A program made the translations under genes and the position numbers. 64,000 nt of DNA from Deltaproteobacteria bacterium (lineage in GTDB: Bacteria > Desulfobacterota > BSN033 > WVXP01), in NCBI GenBank assembly GCA_019308905.1, contig JAFDHF010000023.1, positions 18,763-82,762 of the forward strand, written 5' to 3'. Of the stretch, positions 1-7,957 are shown piece after piece. Within the stretch, counting starts at the first letter, position 1; the number at the start of each line of letters is the position of its first letter. Below the pieces are notes generated by a model. That model was not told the DNA's origin, did not search any database, and saw nothing but the letters and a program-made list of their open reading frames with translations.

Positions 1-2
1 AA

Positions 3-1130
3 ATGGCTATGGGAGTGGCCCACGATTTCAACAACCTCCTCTCTGCTATGCTGGGAAGGGCGCAACTGCTCAAGCTCCACCTTTCCAAGTATACCGGACC
101 TGAGAGGAGAAAATCGACATCATATCTCCTTGAGGGACTCACCCTTATCGAGCAGGCCGCCCTGGATGGGGCGGAGATCATCCGCAGAATCCAGGACTAC
201 ACTCAGGCCCGAGGAGAGGAGGATTACGTAAGGGTAGATCTCAACCAGGTAATCCGCGATGTGATAGAACTCACCCGCCCCAGATGGAAGAGCAAGGCAG
301 AGGCGGAGGGGATTCGCGTGGAGATTCAGGAAGACAGAAGGCACCTGCCTCCGGTATCCGGCAATCCCTCGGAGCTACGCGAGGTGATTACGAACCTGGT
401 GCTCAATGCCATCGACGCCATGCCCAATGGTGGAAGCCTTATCATCCGAACAGAGACCGACCGGAGGATCAACAAGATCCACATCCAGGATACGGGGACG
501 GGGATTCCGCCGGAGGATCTGGACCGGATATTCCAACCCTTCTTCACCACCAAGGGGGCCAACAGCAGCGGCCTGGGCCTGAGCGTCTCCTACGGTATCA
601 TCCGCAGACACGGCGGGACCCTCCAGGTCAAGAGCGAACCCGGCAAGGGAACGACTTTTACCATCCAACTCCACGTCTCCCCCGAAGCCCTTGAGGAGAG
701 TGAGGCAGAGAGACCACCACGGTCAGGAAGAACGGCCAAGGTCCTGGTGATCGAGGACGACAGCCGTATCCGCGCCAATCTCCAGGAGACCCTCTCCATG
801 GCAGGACACGAGGTCACCCTTGCAGAGAATGCCAAACAGGGCATCTCCCTCTTCAAGGAGGGAGCCTACGACGTGGTCTTCACCGATCTCAGCATGCCCG
901 AGATCTCCGGGTGGGAGCTGGCAAGGATCATCAAGGAGCGCGACCCTTCGGTTCCTGTGGCTCTGGTCACCGGATGGGCGGTGAGGGTGGACAGGGAGAA
1001 ACTGAGCAACAGCGGGATCGATATGGTGATCAGCAAACCGTTCCAGGTGAACCGCATCCTGAATTTCGTCATGGAGGTCCTCGAGGGCAAGGGACGGAGG
1101 AAACCGAAAAAAGGCCGAGGCAGGGAGTGA
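3..1130 (+). CDS. Hybrid sensor histidine kinase with C-terminal receiver domain (5' partial)
   Basis: This is the C-terminal part of a two-component sensor; the window opens inside the gene, so the sensory part is missing. The phosphoacceptor region (VAHDFNN, His7 of the fragment) comes first. It is followed by a HATPase domain with N box (LNAIDAM), G1 box (DTGTGIP) and G2 box (GLGLSVSYGI), then a receiver domain from about residue 245 with an acidic pair (EDD), Asp295 in FTDLSMP as the likely phosphorylation site, and a conserved Lys in ISKPF. The order kinase then receiver is typical of NtrB-like hybrid kinases. The signal sensed and the output cannot be told. Its 3' end overlaps the terminator of the convergent ABC-F gene. 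Confidence 0.93.
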   Translation: MAMGVAHDFNNLLSAMLGRAQLLKLHLSKYTGPERRKSTSYLLEGLTLIEQAALDGAEIIRRIQDYTQARGEEDYVRVDLNQVIRDVIELTRPRWKSKAEAEGIRVEIQEDRRHLPPVSGNPSELREVITNLVLNAIDAMPNGGSLIIRTETDRRINKIHIQDTGTGIPPEDLDRIFQPFFTTKGANSSGLGLSVSYGIIRRHGGTLQVKSEPGKGTTFTIQLHVSPEALEESEAERPPRSGRTAKVLVIEDDSRIRANLQETLSMAGHEVTLAENAKQGISLFKEGAYDVVFTDLSMPEISGWELARIIKERDPSVPVALVTGWAVRVDREKLSNSGIDMVISKPFQVNRILNFVMEVLEGKGRRKPKKGRGRE

Positions 1131-1142
1131 ACAGGCCTCGGC
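1103..1142 (-). terminator. Rho-independent terminator of the ABC-F gene
   Basis: GCCGAGGC (1114-1121) and GCCTCGGC (1135-1142) form an 8-bp stem with a 13-nt loop. Read on the minus strand the stem is followed directly by CTTTTTTCGG. It lies 20 bp past the stop of the minus-strand ABC-F gene and overlaps the last codons of the kinase on the other strand. Confidence 0.75.
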
Positions 1143-1161
1143 AGGAAGCGAGCCTTTTGCC

Positions 1162-3144
1162 TCAGCCGCTGTGGTTCCTCCCGGGTTTCTCCTCCTCCAG
1201 CCGCCTCTCCAAGGATTCCAACTCAAGGGCCACGGATTCCCATTGGCAGGTCCATTCGGCGACCTCGGTCTTTGCGGTCCTGTACGCTTCGGTCAGTTCC
1301 CGAAGGCGGCCGGGATTTTGGTAGGTCTCATCTCTGGCCAGATGGGAAGCGATCCGGTCGAGTTCCCTCGTCTTTTCCTCGATCCTCTTCTCCAGCGCGA
1401 GGAGTCGTTCCCTGAGCGGGCTGGTCTCCCTGAAAACACGATTCCGCCATTCCGCCTCCGCCCGCTTCTGGTCCTGCGTCTTTTTCCTGCCGGCTCCCTT
1501 CCCGGGTGGAGAGGCCGGTTGCCCCCTCTCGAGATCAGTCCCCTGGCCGGCTCTCCAGATGGATTGGAAGTCGTCGAAATTCCCGGGATACAGCTCAACC
1601 TTTCGGTCTCGAACAAGGAGAATCTTGTTGGCCACGCCGTTGATCAGCCGGCGATCGTGGCTGACGAGACAGAGAGTCCCTGAATAGCGCCGGAGAGCCG
1701 TCTCCAGGACTTTTCTGGAGTCGATATCGAGATGGTTGGTGGGTTCGTCGAGAAGGAGCAGGTTCACGGGTTGAATCAGGATCTTGCAGAGAAGCAGGCG
1801 GCTCTTCTCACCCCCGCTGAGGACCGAGACCCTCTTGAAAACATCGTCGCCCCTGAACAGGAAGGCTCCCAGGAGACTTCTCAATCGGCCCTGGGGCTGA
1901 TCGCCCGCCACGGACATGAGTTCTTCGAGCACGGTCCGGTCCATGGAGAACCCCTCCGTCTGCTCTTGGGAGAAGACCCCTAGCCGCACACCCTCTGCAA
2001 TCCGCCTCACCCCGTCAAAATCGACCTCTCCACTAAGGATCCTCATGAGGGTCGTCTTTCCCGCTCCGTTAGGCCCGACAAAGGCTATCCTGTCCCCCCT
2101 CTGGATCGAGAGATCGATCCGGTCGTAGACCCTCTTTCCATCATAGGCCTTGGAGACGCCCTTCAACTCGATGAGCGTCTTCGGGGCCCTGGGTGGTTCG
2201 GGGAAATCGAAATCGACAACGGGTTGGCTCCGGGGAGGATCGATCCGTTCCATCCTTTCCAGGAGCCTTATCCTGCTCTGCACCTGCCGGGCTCGATCCT
2301 TCCGGGCACGATTCCTCTGAATGAACCGCTCCAGCTGGCGGATCGTATCCTGTTGATTCTCGTAGGCGGCCTGATGAACCTTAAGGCGTTTCCCCTTCTC
2401 CCTTTCATAGAAGTCGTAGTTGCCCGCATAGGAGATGAGTCTTCCCCCGTCGATCTCAACGATCCGGTTGACGAGGTTGTTGAGGAAGGTCCTGTCGTGG
2501 GAGACCAGCACAAGGGCGGACCTGCACTGTTTCAGATACTCCTCCATCCAGATGAGAGACTGGAGATCGAGATGGTTGGTCGGTTCGTCGAGAAGTATCA
2601 GATCAGGCTCGGACAGGAGAATCCTTGCCATGGCCGCCCGCATCTTCCATCCACCGCTCAGTTCCTCGACGGGCCTTGAGAAATCCTCCTGACTGAACCC
2701 CAACCCCGAAAGGATCCTTCCCGCCTGAGCTTCCAGCCCATATCCTCCCAAGTGGTCGAAGACCTCCTGGAGGCGCCCCTGCCGCTCGGTGAGAAGCAGT
2801 GTCTCCTCATGAGAGACGCTTCTCTCGAGGGCCCTCGTGGTTTCCTCGAGTTCCCTCTCGATCCGGGCCAGGTCTCCGGCAGCGTCCAGAGTCAAGGACA
2901 GGACGGTTCTCCCCTCGAGGTCTACGAGACTCTGGGGGAGATACCCGATTCTCAGGTCTTTTGACCTGGAGATCTCACCGCTGTTGGGTTCCTCTTCCCC
3001 CAAAATCAACCGGAGTAGTGTGGTCTTTCCGGCCCCGTTCGGGCCGATGAGTCCGATCCTGTCGGTGGGTCCGATGTGGAGGTCGCACTCCCTGAGAACA
3101 TCCTGGTGGCCGTGGAAGCGCGTCACACCCTGAAGCCTTATCAT
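1162..3144 (-). CDS. ABC-F family ATPase (Uup/EttA-like, ribosome-associated)
   Basis: This is a soluble tandem ABC ATPase without membrane segments, the hallmark of the ABC-F family, whose members act on ribosomes in translation or antibiotic protection. Both halves carry a Walker A (GPNGAGKTT, near residues 36 and 355), an LSGG signature (LSGGWKMR, LSGGEKSR) and a Walker B with the ABC-F sequence LLLDEPTNHLD. The linker between the halves is rich in Arg and Lys, as in the family P-site tRNA-interaction motif. A charged coiled coil after about residue 580 resembles the Uup-type C-terminal domain. The length of 660 residues fits Uup. The exact subfamily cannot be fixed by eye. Confidence 0.93.
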   Translation of the reverse strand: MIRLQGVTRFHGHQDVLRECDLHIGPTDRIGLIGPNGAGKTTLLRLILGEEEPNSGEISRSKDLRIGYLPQSLVDLEGRTVLSLTLDAAGDLARIERELEETTRALERSVSHEETLLLTERQGRLQEVFDHLGGYGLEAQAGRILSGLGFSQEDFSRPVEELSGGWKMRAAMARILLSEPDLILLDEPTNHLDLQSLIWMEEYLKQCRSALVLVSHDRTFLNNLVNRIVEIDGGRLISYAGNYDFYEREKGKRLKVHQAAYENQQDTIRQLERFIQRNRARKDRARQVQSRIRLLERMERIDPPRSQPVVDFDFPEPPRAPKTLIELKGVSKAYDGKRVYDRIDLSIQRGDRIAFVGPNGAGKTTLMRILSGEVDFDGVRRIAEGVRLGVFSQEQTEGFSMDRTVLEELMSVAGDQPQGRLRSLLGAFLFRGDDVFKRVSVLSGGEKSRLLLCKILIQPVNLLLLDEPTNHLDIDSRKVLETALRRYSGTLCLVSHDRRLINGVANKILLVRDRKVELYPGNFDDFQSIWRAGQGTDLERGQPASPPGKGAGRKKTQDQKRAEAEWRNRVFRETSPLRERLLALEKRIEEKTRELDRIASHLARDETYQNPGRLRELTEAYRTAKTEVAEWTCQWESVALELESLERRLEEEKPGRNHSG

Positions 3145-3476
3145 GGGAGTATCCCTACCACATTTTCTCCTGGCTGCCTAGATGGAACCGGGGGGAGCGA
3201 TTCACGGGCGTATCGTCCCTTCCCACAGGCGTCTGCATTTCCGGGCCAAACGGAACGGTTCTTGCAATAGGTATCCTCCCGGCAGGTTGACTTGGTTTCA
3301 ACCTGACAGTAGACTTCAGGTGGTTGTACAAGAAGACGAGATGTTTACCGATGTGTATGCCCATCCTGTTCGACCTCGGTTCAACAGGGACCGGAGAGGT
3401 TCTTTAGGCCGGAACCCGCGAAGTCCTTCTCGCCCCATGCCGGAGATGACGAAACCAAGACAGACGGTACAATCGC
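3145..3476 (+). other. Intergenic region with one hairpin
   Basis: This 332-bp gap separates the divergent ABC-F and isochorismatase-like genes and should hold both promoters, but I see no convincing -35/-10 pair. The only clear structure is an inverted repeat, CAGGTTGA (3283-3290) and TCAACCTG (3298-3305), with a 7-nt loop and no T tract on either side. It could be an operator or a hairpin in a leader RNA. Confidence 0.4.
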
Positions 3477-4079
3477 ATGAAACCTGCAATCATCGTGGTA
3501 GATATGCTGAAGGACAATATGAGGCCCCAACATGCTATCTCACGCGGGATCCGCTCGATCCTCCCCTCTGTCCGAAGGCTCCTGAGCATGGCCAGGGAGA
3601 GGGGAGATCGGGTGGTTTTCGCCTGCGACAGCTTTCAACCTGACGACTTTATCTTCCAAGGAAGGATGAAACCCCACTGCATCCAGGGCACGGCCGGGGC
3701 GGAGGTGATAGACGAGCTTTCACCCGGTAGGGATGATCTGATCCTGCCGAAGCGCCGGTTCTCGGCCTTTTTCCAGACGGGTCTCGAAAAAACACTTCGC
3801 GCCCAAGGGGTCGACACCATAGCAGTGGCCGGGGTGGCCACCCATTTCTGCGTTCTCACCACGGCCCTGGACGGTATCTGCCACGACTTCAAGGTGATCG
3901 TCATTGAGGACTGTTGTGCCTCTTACCGTGCCGGGATCCATCAGACCACGGTGAGCCTATACAAGAGATCTCCCCTCCACCCCTTGTTGAGGTTTATGAG
4001 ACTCGAGGAATTTTCCTCCCTCTTGGAGGCCGATCAGTCGGAGGCCGTGGGGGGGGAGGGTGAGAGGGAGCCAAGTTGA
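3477..4079 (+). CDS. Isochorismatase-family cysteine hydrolase, nicotinamidase-like
   Basis: This is a 200-residue hydrolase of the isochorismatase/nicotinamidase fold. The catalytic triad can be read as Asp9 (VVDML), Lys92 (ILPKRRFSAF) and Cys125 (VATHFCV). The segment CDSFQPDD followed by HCIQGT resembles the metal-binding and HCVQGT region of PncA, which favours an amidase acting on nicotinamide or a similar amide over an isochorismatase. The active-site block GVATHFCVLTTALD is typical. It lies 33 bp upstream of gspC on the same strand, so it may be the first gene of that transcript. No functional link to secretion is evident. The substrate is inferred. Confidence 0.85.
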   Translation: MKPAIIVVDMLKDNMRPQHAISRGIRSILPSVRRLLSMARERGDRVVFACDSFQPDDFIFQGRMKPHCIQGTAGAEVIDELSPGRDDLILPKRRFSAFFQTGLEKTLRAQGVDTIAVAGVATHFCVLTTALDGICHDFKVIVIEDCCASYRAGIHQTTVSLYKRSPLHPLLRFMRLEEFSSLLEADQSEAVGGEGEREPS

Positions 4080-4112
4080 CGATCGGCTGTAATTCTGATA
4101 GGTTGTGCTGAC

Positions 4113-5033
4113 ATGGAATGGATCTTGAACAGACACTTCTGGATTGTCCACCTGTTTCTCATCGGCCTCTTCGCCCTCGCCCTTGCCACGGTGTTGTCCA
4201 GGATGGTGGAGAGCCGGATAAGGGTGGACCCCAACCGGGCCGAACCCCTTGTACGGCAGTCGGTGGAGGACCGGAGGACTCGGAGGAAACCCCTCTCCTA
4301 CTATTCGGTAATCCTCGATAAGAATATCTTCCACGCCGTGGTGGAAAAGACCCCGCCCAAGAAGGGCTCTTCTCAGAAGGCGCAGCTCGATATCAGCCAG
4401 GTGAGGAGTCTTGCAAGGACCCCTCTCAACGTCAGACTCAGGGGAACCGCTGTCCGCGAAGGCGGCGACTCCTTTGCCATAATCGAAGACAGATCGACCC
4501 AGAAAGAGGATCTCTACCACATAGGGGATATGGTTCTCGGCCAAGCCAAGGTGATGCAGATTTACAGGGATAGGGTCGTCGTCCTCAGGGAAGGGAAAAA
4601 GGAGGTAATCGAGCTCTTTGCCAACAAGGAGGAGTCAAAGAGGCGATCCAGAAAGGCTGCATCGCCAAAGCATAAACCTCTGATCCTGGGGAAGGGGATC
4701 CGTAGGGTTGGTGCCAATCGATGGTCCGTCTCCCGTGAAGCCATAGAGTCGGCCAAGGCCAATATGAGTGAGCTCATGACTCAGATCAGAATCATTCCCA
4801 ACTTCACCGAGGGAAGACCGGACGGCTTCAAGCTTCTCTCCATCAAGAGGGGGAGTCTCTTTGACAGGCTCGGGCTCCGAAACGGGGACGTTATCCGAGA
4901 GATCAACGGGGTCTTCCTCGATAGTCCCCAGAAGGCCATCGAGATCTACGGGGAGCTGGAGAGCGGCCGGACGATCTCCGTGGGTATCTCCAGGGGAGGA
5001 AGAGAACAGATTCTCAATTACGACCTAAAATAG
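4113..5033 (+). CDS. gspC: Type II secretion system protein GspC (PDZ-containing)
   Basis: GspC links the inner-membrane platform to the outer-membrane secretin. The protein has a short cytoplasmic N-terminus, one membrane helix at about residues 10-30, a periplasmic homology region from about residue 70 (NIFHAVVE) with the segment LRGTAVREGGDSFAIIED typical of GspC, a basic linker and a C-terminal PDZ domain (about 220-305: RGSLFDRLGLRNGDVIREING). The 306-residue length fits the family. It is the first secretion gene and is followed 9 bp later by gspD. Confidence 0.92.
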   Translation: MEWILNRHFWIVHLFLIGLFALALATVLSRMVESRIRVDPNRAEPLVRQSVEDRRTRRKPLSYYSVILDKNIFHAVVEKTPPKKGSSQKAQLDISQVRSLARTPLNVRLRGTAVREGGDSFAIIEDRSTQKEDLYHIGDMVLGQAKVMQIYRDRVVVLREGKKEVIELFANKEESKRRSRKAASPKHKPLILGKGIRRVGANRWSVSREAIESAKANMSELMTQIRIIPNFTEGRPDGFKLLSIKRGSLFDRLGLRNGDVIREINGVFLDSPQKAIEIYGELESGRTISVGISRGGREQILNYDLK

Positions 5034-5042
5034 ACGGGGGTT

Positions 5043-7076
5043 GTGGAGAGGATGACAACTGGGAAATCACACCGAACCCTTGGGTTCCGGATCTTCCTCG
5101 GGGTGGTGGGTCTTGTTTTCCTTCTGACTCAAGCCGCAGGGCTGGCGGCCAACCGGCCCCGCGGTAAGGGACTCATTACGGTCAATTTCCAGGATACGGA
5201 CCTCCGGGTGGTCATCAAGTTTATCAGCGAACTTACGGGGAAGAACTTCATCGTTGACAGCAAGGTCAAGGGGAGGGTCACGGTGATTTCTCCCACGAAG
5301 ATAACCATTGAAGAGACCTACCGGATGTTCGAATCTATTCTGGAAGTGGCCGGGTACACAACGGTTCGTGCAGGCAGGGCGATCAAGATCATTCCATCGA
5401 GGGAGGCAAAAGCCGAAGGCATCGAGACGGTGACGGGCAGGGTAAGGCGCCCCCTCCGGGGTGAACAGTTCATCACGAGGATCATCCATCTCAACTACAT
5501 CGACGCCGATTCGGTGACCCGGGTCATCAAGCCCATAGTCTCCAGGGAGAGCAGCCTGGTCACCTATGCCTATACCAACGACATCATCCTCACCGATAGA
5601 ATCCCCAACGTGCGCAAGGTCCTCAACATACTCAGGGAGCTCGACGTGGAGGGATTCCAGGTGGAGATCACGGTTCTTCCCCTGCAATTTGCCAACGCCA
5701 AGGACCTGGCAAATGAGCTCCTCTCCATCTTCGAGCTCAAGACGGCCACGACTCGGCGGCCCATAAAGCGGACAAAGCAGCCGGTCGTCACAGGGGTGGG
5801 CGCGAAGCGGTCCGTGAAGATCATCGCGGATGAGAGAACCAACTCTCTCGTCGTGGTCGCCAGCGGTGACGACACACGGCAGGTCAAGAAGCTGGTTGCC
5901 AAGTTGGACGTGCCTCCCCCAAAGGGTAAGGGGAGAATAAACGTGGTTTATCTCAAAAACGCCGATGCCGAGGAGCTGGCAAAGACCCTGAAACAGATCA
6001 CCGCGGCCGGCAAGAAGGTGGCCGTCCCCGGCAAGAAAGGGATCGAACTGGCCGGGGAGGTCATAATCACCCCGGACAAGGCCACGAATTCTCTGGTCAT
6101 TACGGCATCGCCCCAGGATTTTGAACTCCTGAAAGGGGTGATAGAGAGACTCGATATCCGGAGACTGCAGGTTTTTGTGGAAGCCCTCATCATGGAGGTC
6201 AGCATGGACAGGCTTCACGAGCTGGGTGTCGAGTTCCGCCACGTTCCCAGCGAGCTGACCAAGGACGTAAGCGAAGCGAAGACCGCCGCTTTCGGCGGGA
6301 CCAATTTCTTCGGCCCGCTGACAGACCCCTTTTCCCTTCAGGGGCTCGCTTTGGGAGCGGCCAATGGGACCATTACCTTCGGAGGGACGACCTTCCTCAA
6401 CGTGGGCGCCATGATCAGGGCTCTGCAAAAGGATACGGATACCAATATCCTTTCGACTCCCCATCTGCTTACCACTGACAACGAGGAGGCCGAGATGGTA
6501 GTGGCCGAGAACGTCCCCTTCCTTGTGAGAACCACATCCACGGCCAGCGGCTTCCCCGTGGAGGAGATCGAGAGGAAAGACGTGGGGATCATCCTTCGCA
6601 TCACCCCTCAGATCAGCGAGGGGGACTTCCTCAAGCTCAACATTTATCAGGAGATCTCCCGGGTGCAGCCGGCCGGAACCGTGGAGGGGGCTGTCGATCT
6701 TACCACCCTGAAGCGGTCTGCCAAGACGACCGTGGTGGTGAAGGACAACCAGACGGTCGTCATAGGAGGACTGATAGCCGATGACATCAGCAATACCGTG
6801 AACAAGGTCCCCTGGCTTGGGGATATCCCTCTGGTAGGGTATCTGTTCCGCTCCACCAAGACCACTACGAGCAAGAAGAATCTTCTTATTATTATCACGC
6901 CCCATATTATTCGAACCAGTACGGATCTCGAGCGGTATTACAAGGAGAAGAGGGAGAAGGTGGAAAAGAGAATGGGAGAGAGCCCGGTGGTCAAGAAGTG
7001 GGGTATGGGCCTGACAATCGAGGGATTGGAGGTGGAGCCGGAAAAGATGATAAAGGACGAGGGCGTCCGCCCGTGA
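5043..7076 (+). CDS. gspD: Type II secretion system secretin GspD
   Basis: This is the outer-membrane channel of the type II secretion system. A signal peptide (hydrophobic core at about residues 15-33) precedes the N0 domain (VNFQDTDLRVVIKFISELTGKNF) and three N-repeat domains (for example TNSLVVVAS and TNSLVITAS). The secretin core follows, with LQVFVEALIMEV, VPFLVRTTS and the conserved C-terminal VVIGGLI and VPWLGDIPLVGYLFR. Length is 677 residues. The start may be GTG 5043 or ATG 5052. The stop overlaps the next gene by 4 bp (GTGA). No pilotin gene is visible in the window. Confidence 0.96.
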   Translation: MERMTTGKSHRTLGFRIFLGVVGLVFLLTQAAGLAANRPRGKGLITVNFQDTDLRVVIKFISELTGKNFIVDSKVKGRVTVISPTKITIEETYRMFESILEVAGYTTVRAGRAIKIIPSREAKAEGIETVTGRVRRPLRGEQFITRIIHLNYIDADSVTRVIKPIVSRESSLVTYAYTNDIILTDRIPNVRKVLNILRELDVEGFQVEITVLPLQFANAKDLANELLSIFELKTATTRRPIKRTKQPVVTGVGAKRSVKIIADERTNSLVVVASGDDTRQVKKLVAKLDVPPPKGKGRINVVYLKNADAEELAKTLKQITAAGKKVAVPGKKGIELAGEVIITPDKATNSLVITASPQDFELLKGVIERLDIRRLQVFVEALIMEVSMDRLHELGVEFRHVPSELTKDVSEAKTAAFGGTNFFGPLTDPFSLQGLALGAANGTITFGGTTFLNVGAMIRALQKDTDTNILSTPHLLTTDNEEAEMVVAENVPFLVRTTSTASGFPVEEIERKDVGIILRITPQISEGDFLKLNIYQEISRVQPAGTVEGAVDLTTLKRSAKTTVVVKDNQTVVIGGLIADDISNTVNKVPWLGDIPLVGYLFRSTKTTTSKKNLLIIITPHIIRTSTDLERYYKEKREKVEKRMGESPVVKKWGMGLTIEGLEVEPEKMIKDEGVRP

Positions 7077-7957
7077 ACACCCCTATCCCCGGATGGGCCG
7101 AAGGGTTTGAGTCCTCTATGAACGGAGCGGCTTCAAAGGACAAGATCGATGTACTGAAACAGTGGTTGGGAGCCGTTGACAGGGCTCGGGGCAACCTCCA
7201 AAGCCGAACCATCTCCATCTGCAACCAGAAGGGAGGGGTCGGCAAGACGGTCACAGCCATAAATCTATCCGCCTTTCTTGCCGCATACGGGCACCGCACC
7301 CTACTGGTCGACCTCGATCCCCAGGGCCACAGCGGACTGGGGCTGGGGCTCGACACGGATGGTCTGGATCGTTCGGTTTACGACGTCCTCGTCGACGGGG
7401 GGTGCCCGGTGGAGGAAGCCATCGTCTCTCTAAGGCCCAATCTCGACATTCTTCCCTCCAACATCGATCTTTCCAGCGCGGAACTCGAGCTGGCGAGATT
7501 TGAAAAGAGGGAGCGCCGTCTGAAGAACCTGGTCGAGGGACTGGGGAGACGTTACGCCTACGTGGTGATCGACTGTCCTCCTTCCCTGGGCGTACTGACC
7601 CTCAACGCCCTGGTGGCGAGTCAGATCGTGATCATCCCCGTCACTCCTTCTTTCCTCTCGATCCACGGTCTCCTGAAGGTCACCGAGACCATCGACGTCT
7701 TGATCGACAGCCTCGGCCTGGAGCTCAGGGTATTCTTCCTGATCACATTCTTCGAGAAACAACTCCGTGAGGCCCATCTGCAGAGGGCAAGGCTTGAGAG
7801 GCTGTTCGGCAAGGATCTTCTCAAGACCGTGGTACGCAAGAACACTCGCCTGAACGAAGCGACACGGATGGGACGGTCCATCTACGAGTACGATCGCCAC
7901 GCCCCTGGATGCCGGGACTACTTCAACCTGGCCAAGGAGATCATGGCAATTGGATAG
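7073..7957 (+). CDS. ParA/MinD-type ATPase embedded in the type II secretion operon
   Basis: This is a SIMIBI-class ATPase of the ParA/Soj family. A deviant Walker A motif (KGGVGKT, near residue 54) is followed by LLVDLDPQGHSGLGLG (Walker A') and DCPPSLGVLTLNAL (Walker B), then by ParA-like helices ending in RSIYEYDRHAPGCRDYFNL. GTG 7073 is preferred because it overlaps the gspD stop by 4 bp; the frame is open further upstream. About 50 residues precede the ATPase core. Normal T2SS operons do not carry a ParA here, but related ATPases position pili and flagella, so a role in placing the secretion machine is a fair inference. No parB partner is adjacent. Confidence 0.9.
   Translation: MNTPIPGWAEGFESSMNGAASKDKIDVLKQWLGAVDRARGNLQSRTISICNQKGGVGKTVTAINLSAFLAAYGHRTLLVDLDPQGHSGLGLGLDTDGLDRSVYDVLVDGGCPVEEAIVSLRPNLDILPSNIDLSSAELELARFEKRERRLKNLVEGLGRRYAYVVIDCPPSLGVLTLNALVASQIVIIPVTPSFLSIHGLLKVTETIDVLIDSLGLELRVFFLITFFEKQLREAHLQRARLERLFGKDLLKTVVRKNTRLNEATRMGRSIYEYDRHAPGCRDYFNLAKEIMAIG

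Noticed and set aside
5067..6905. A long open frame of 612 codons on the minus strand opposite gspD
   Set aside because: It lies fully opposite the well-supported secretin gene, has no recognisable motif and has composition typical of an antisense shadow in GC-rich DNA.
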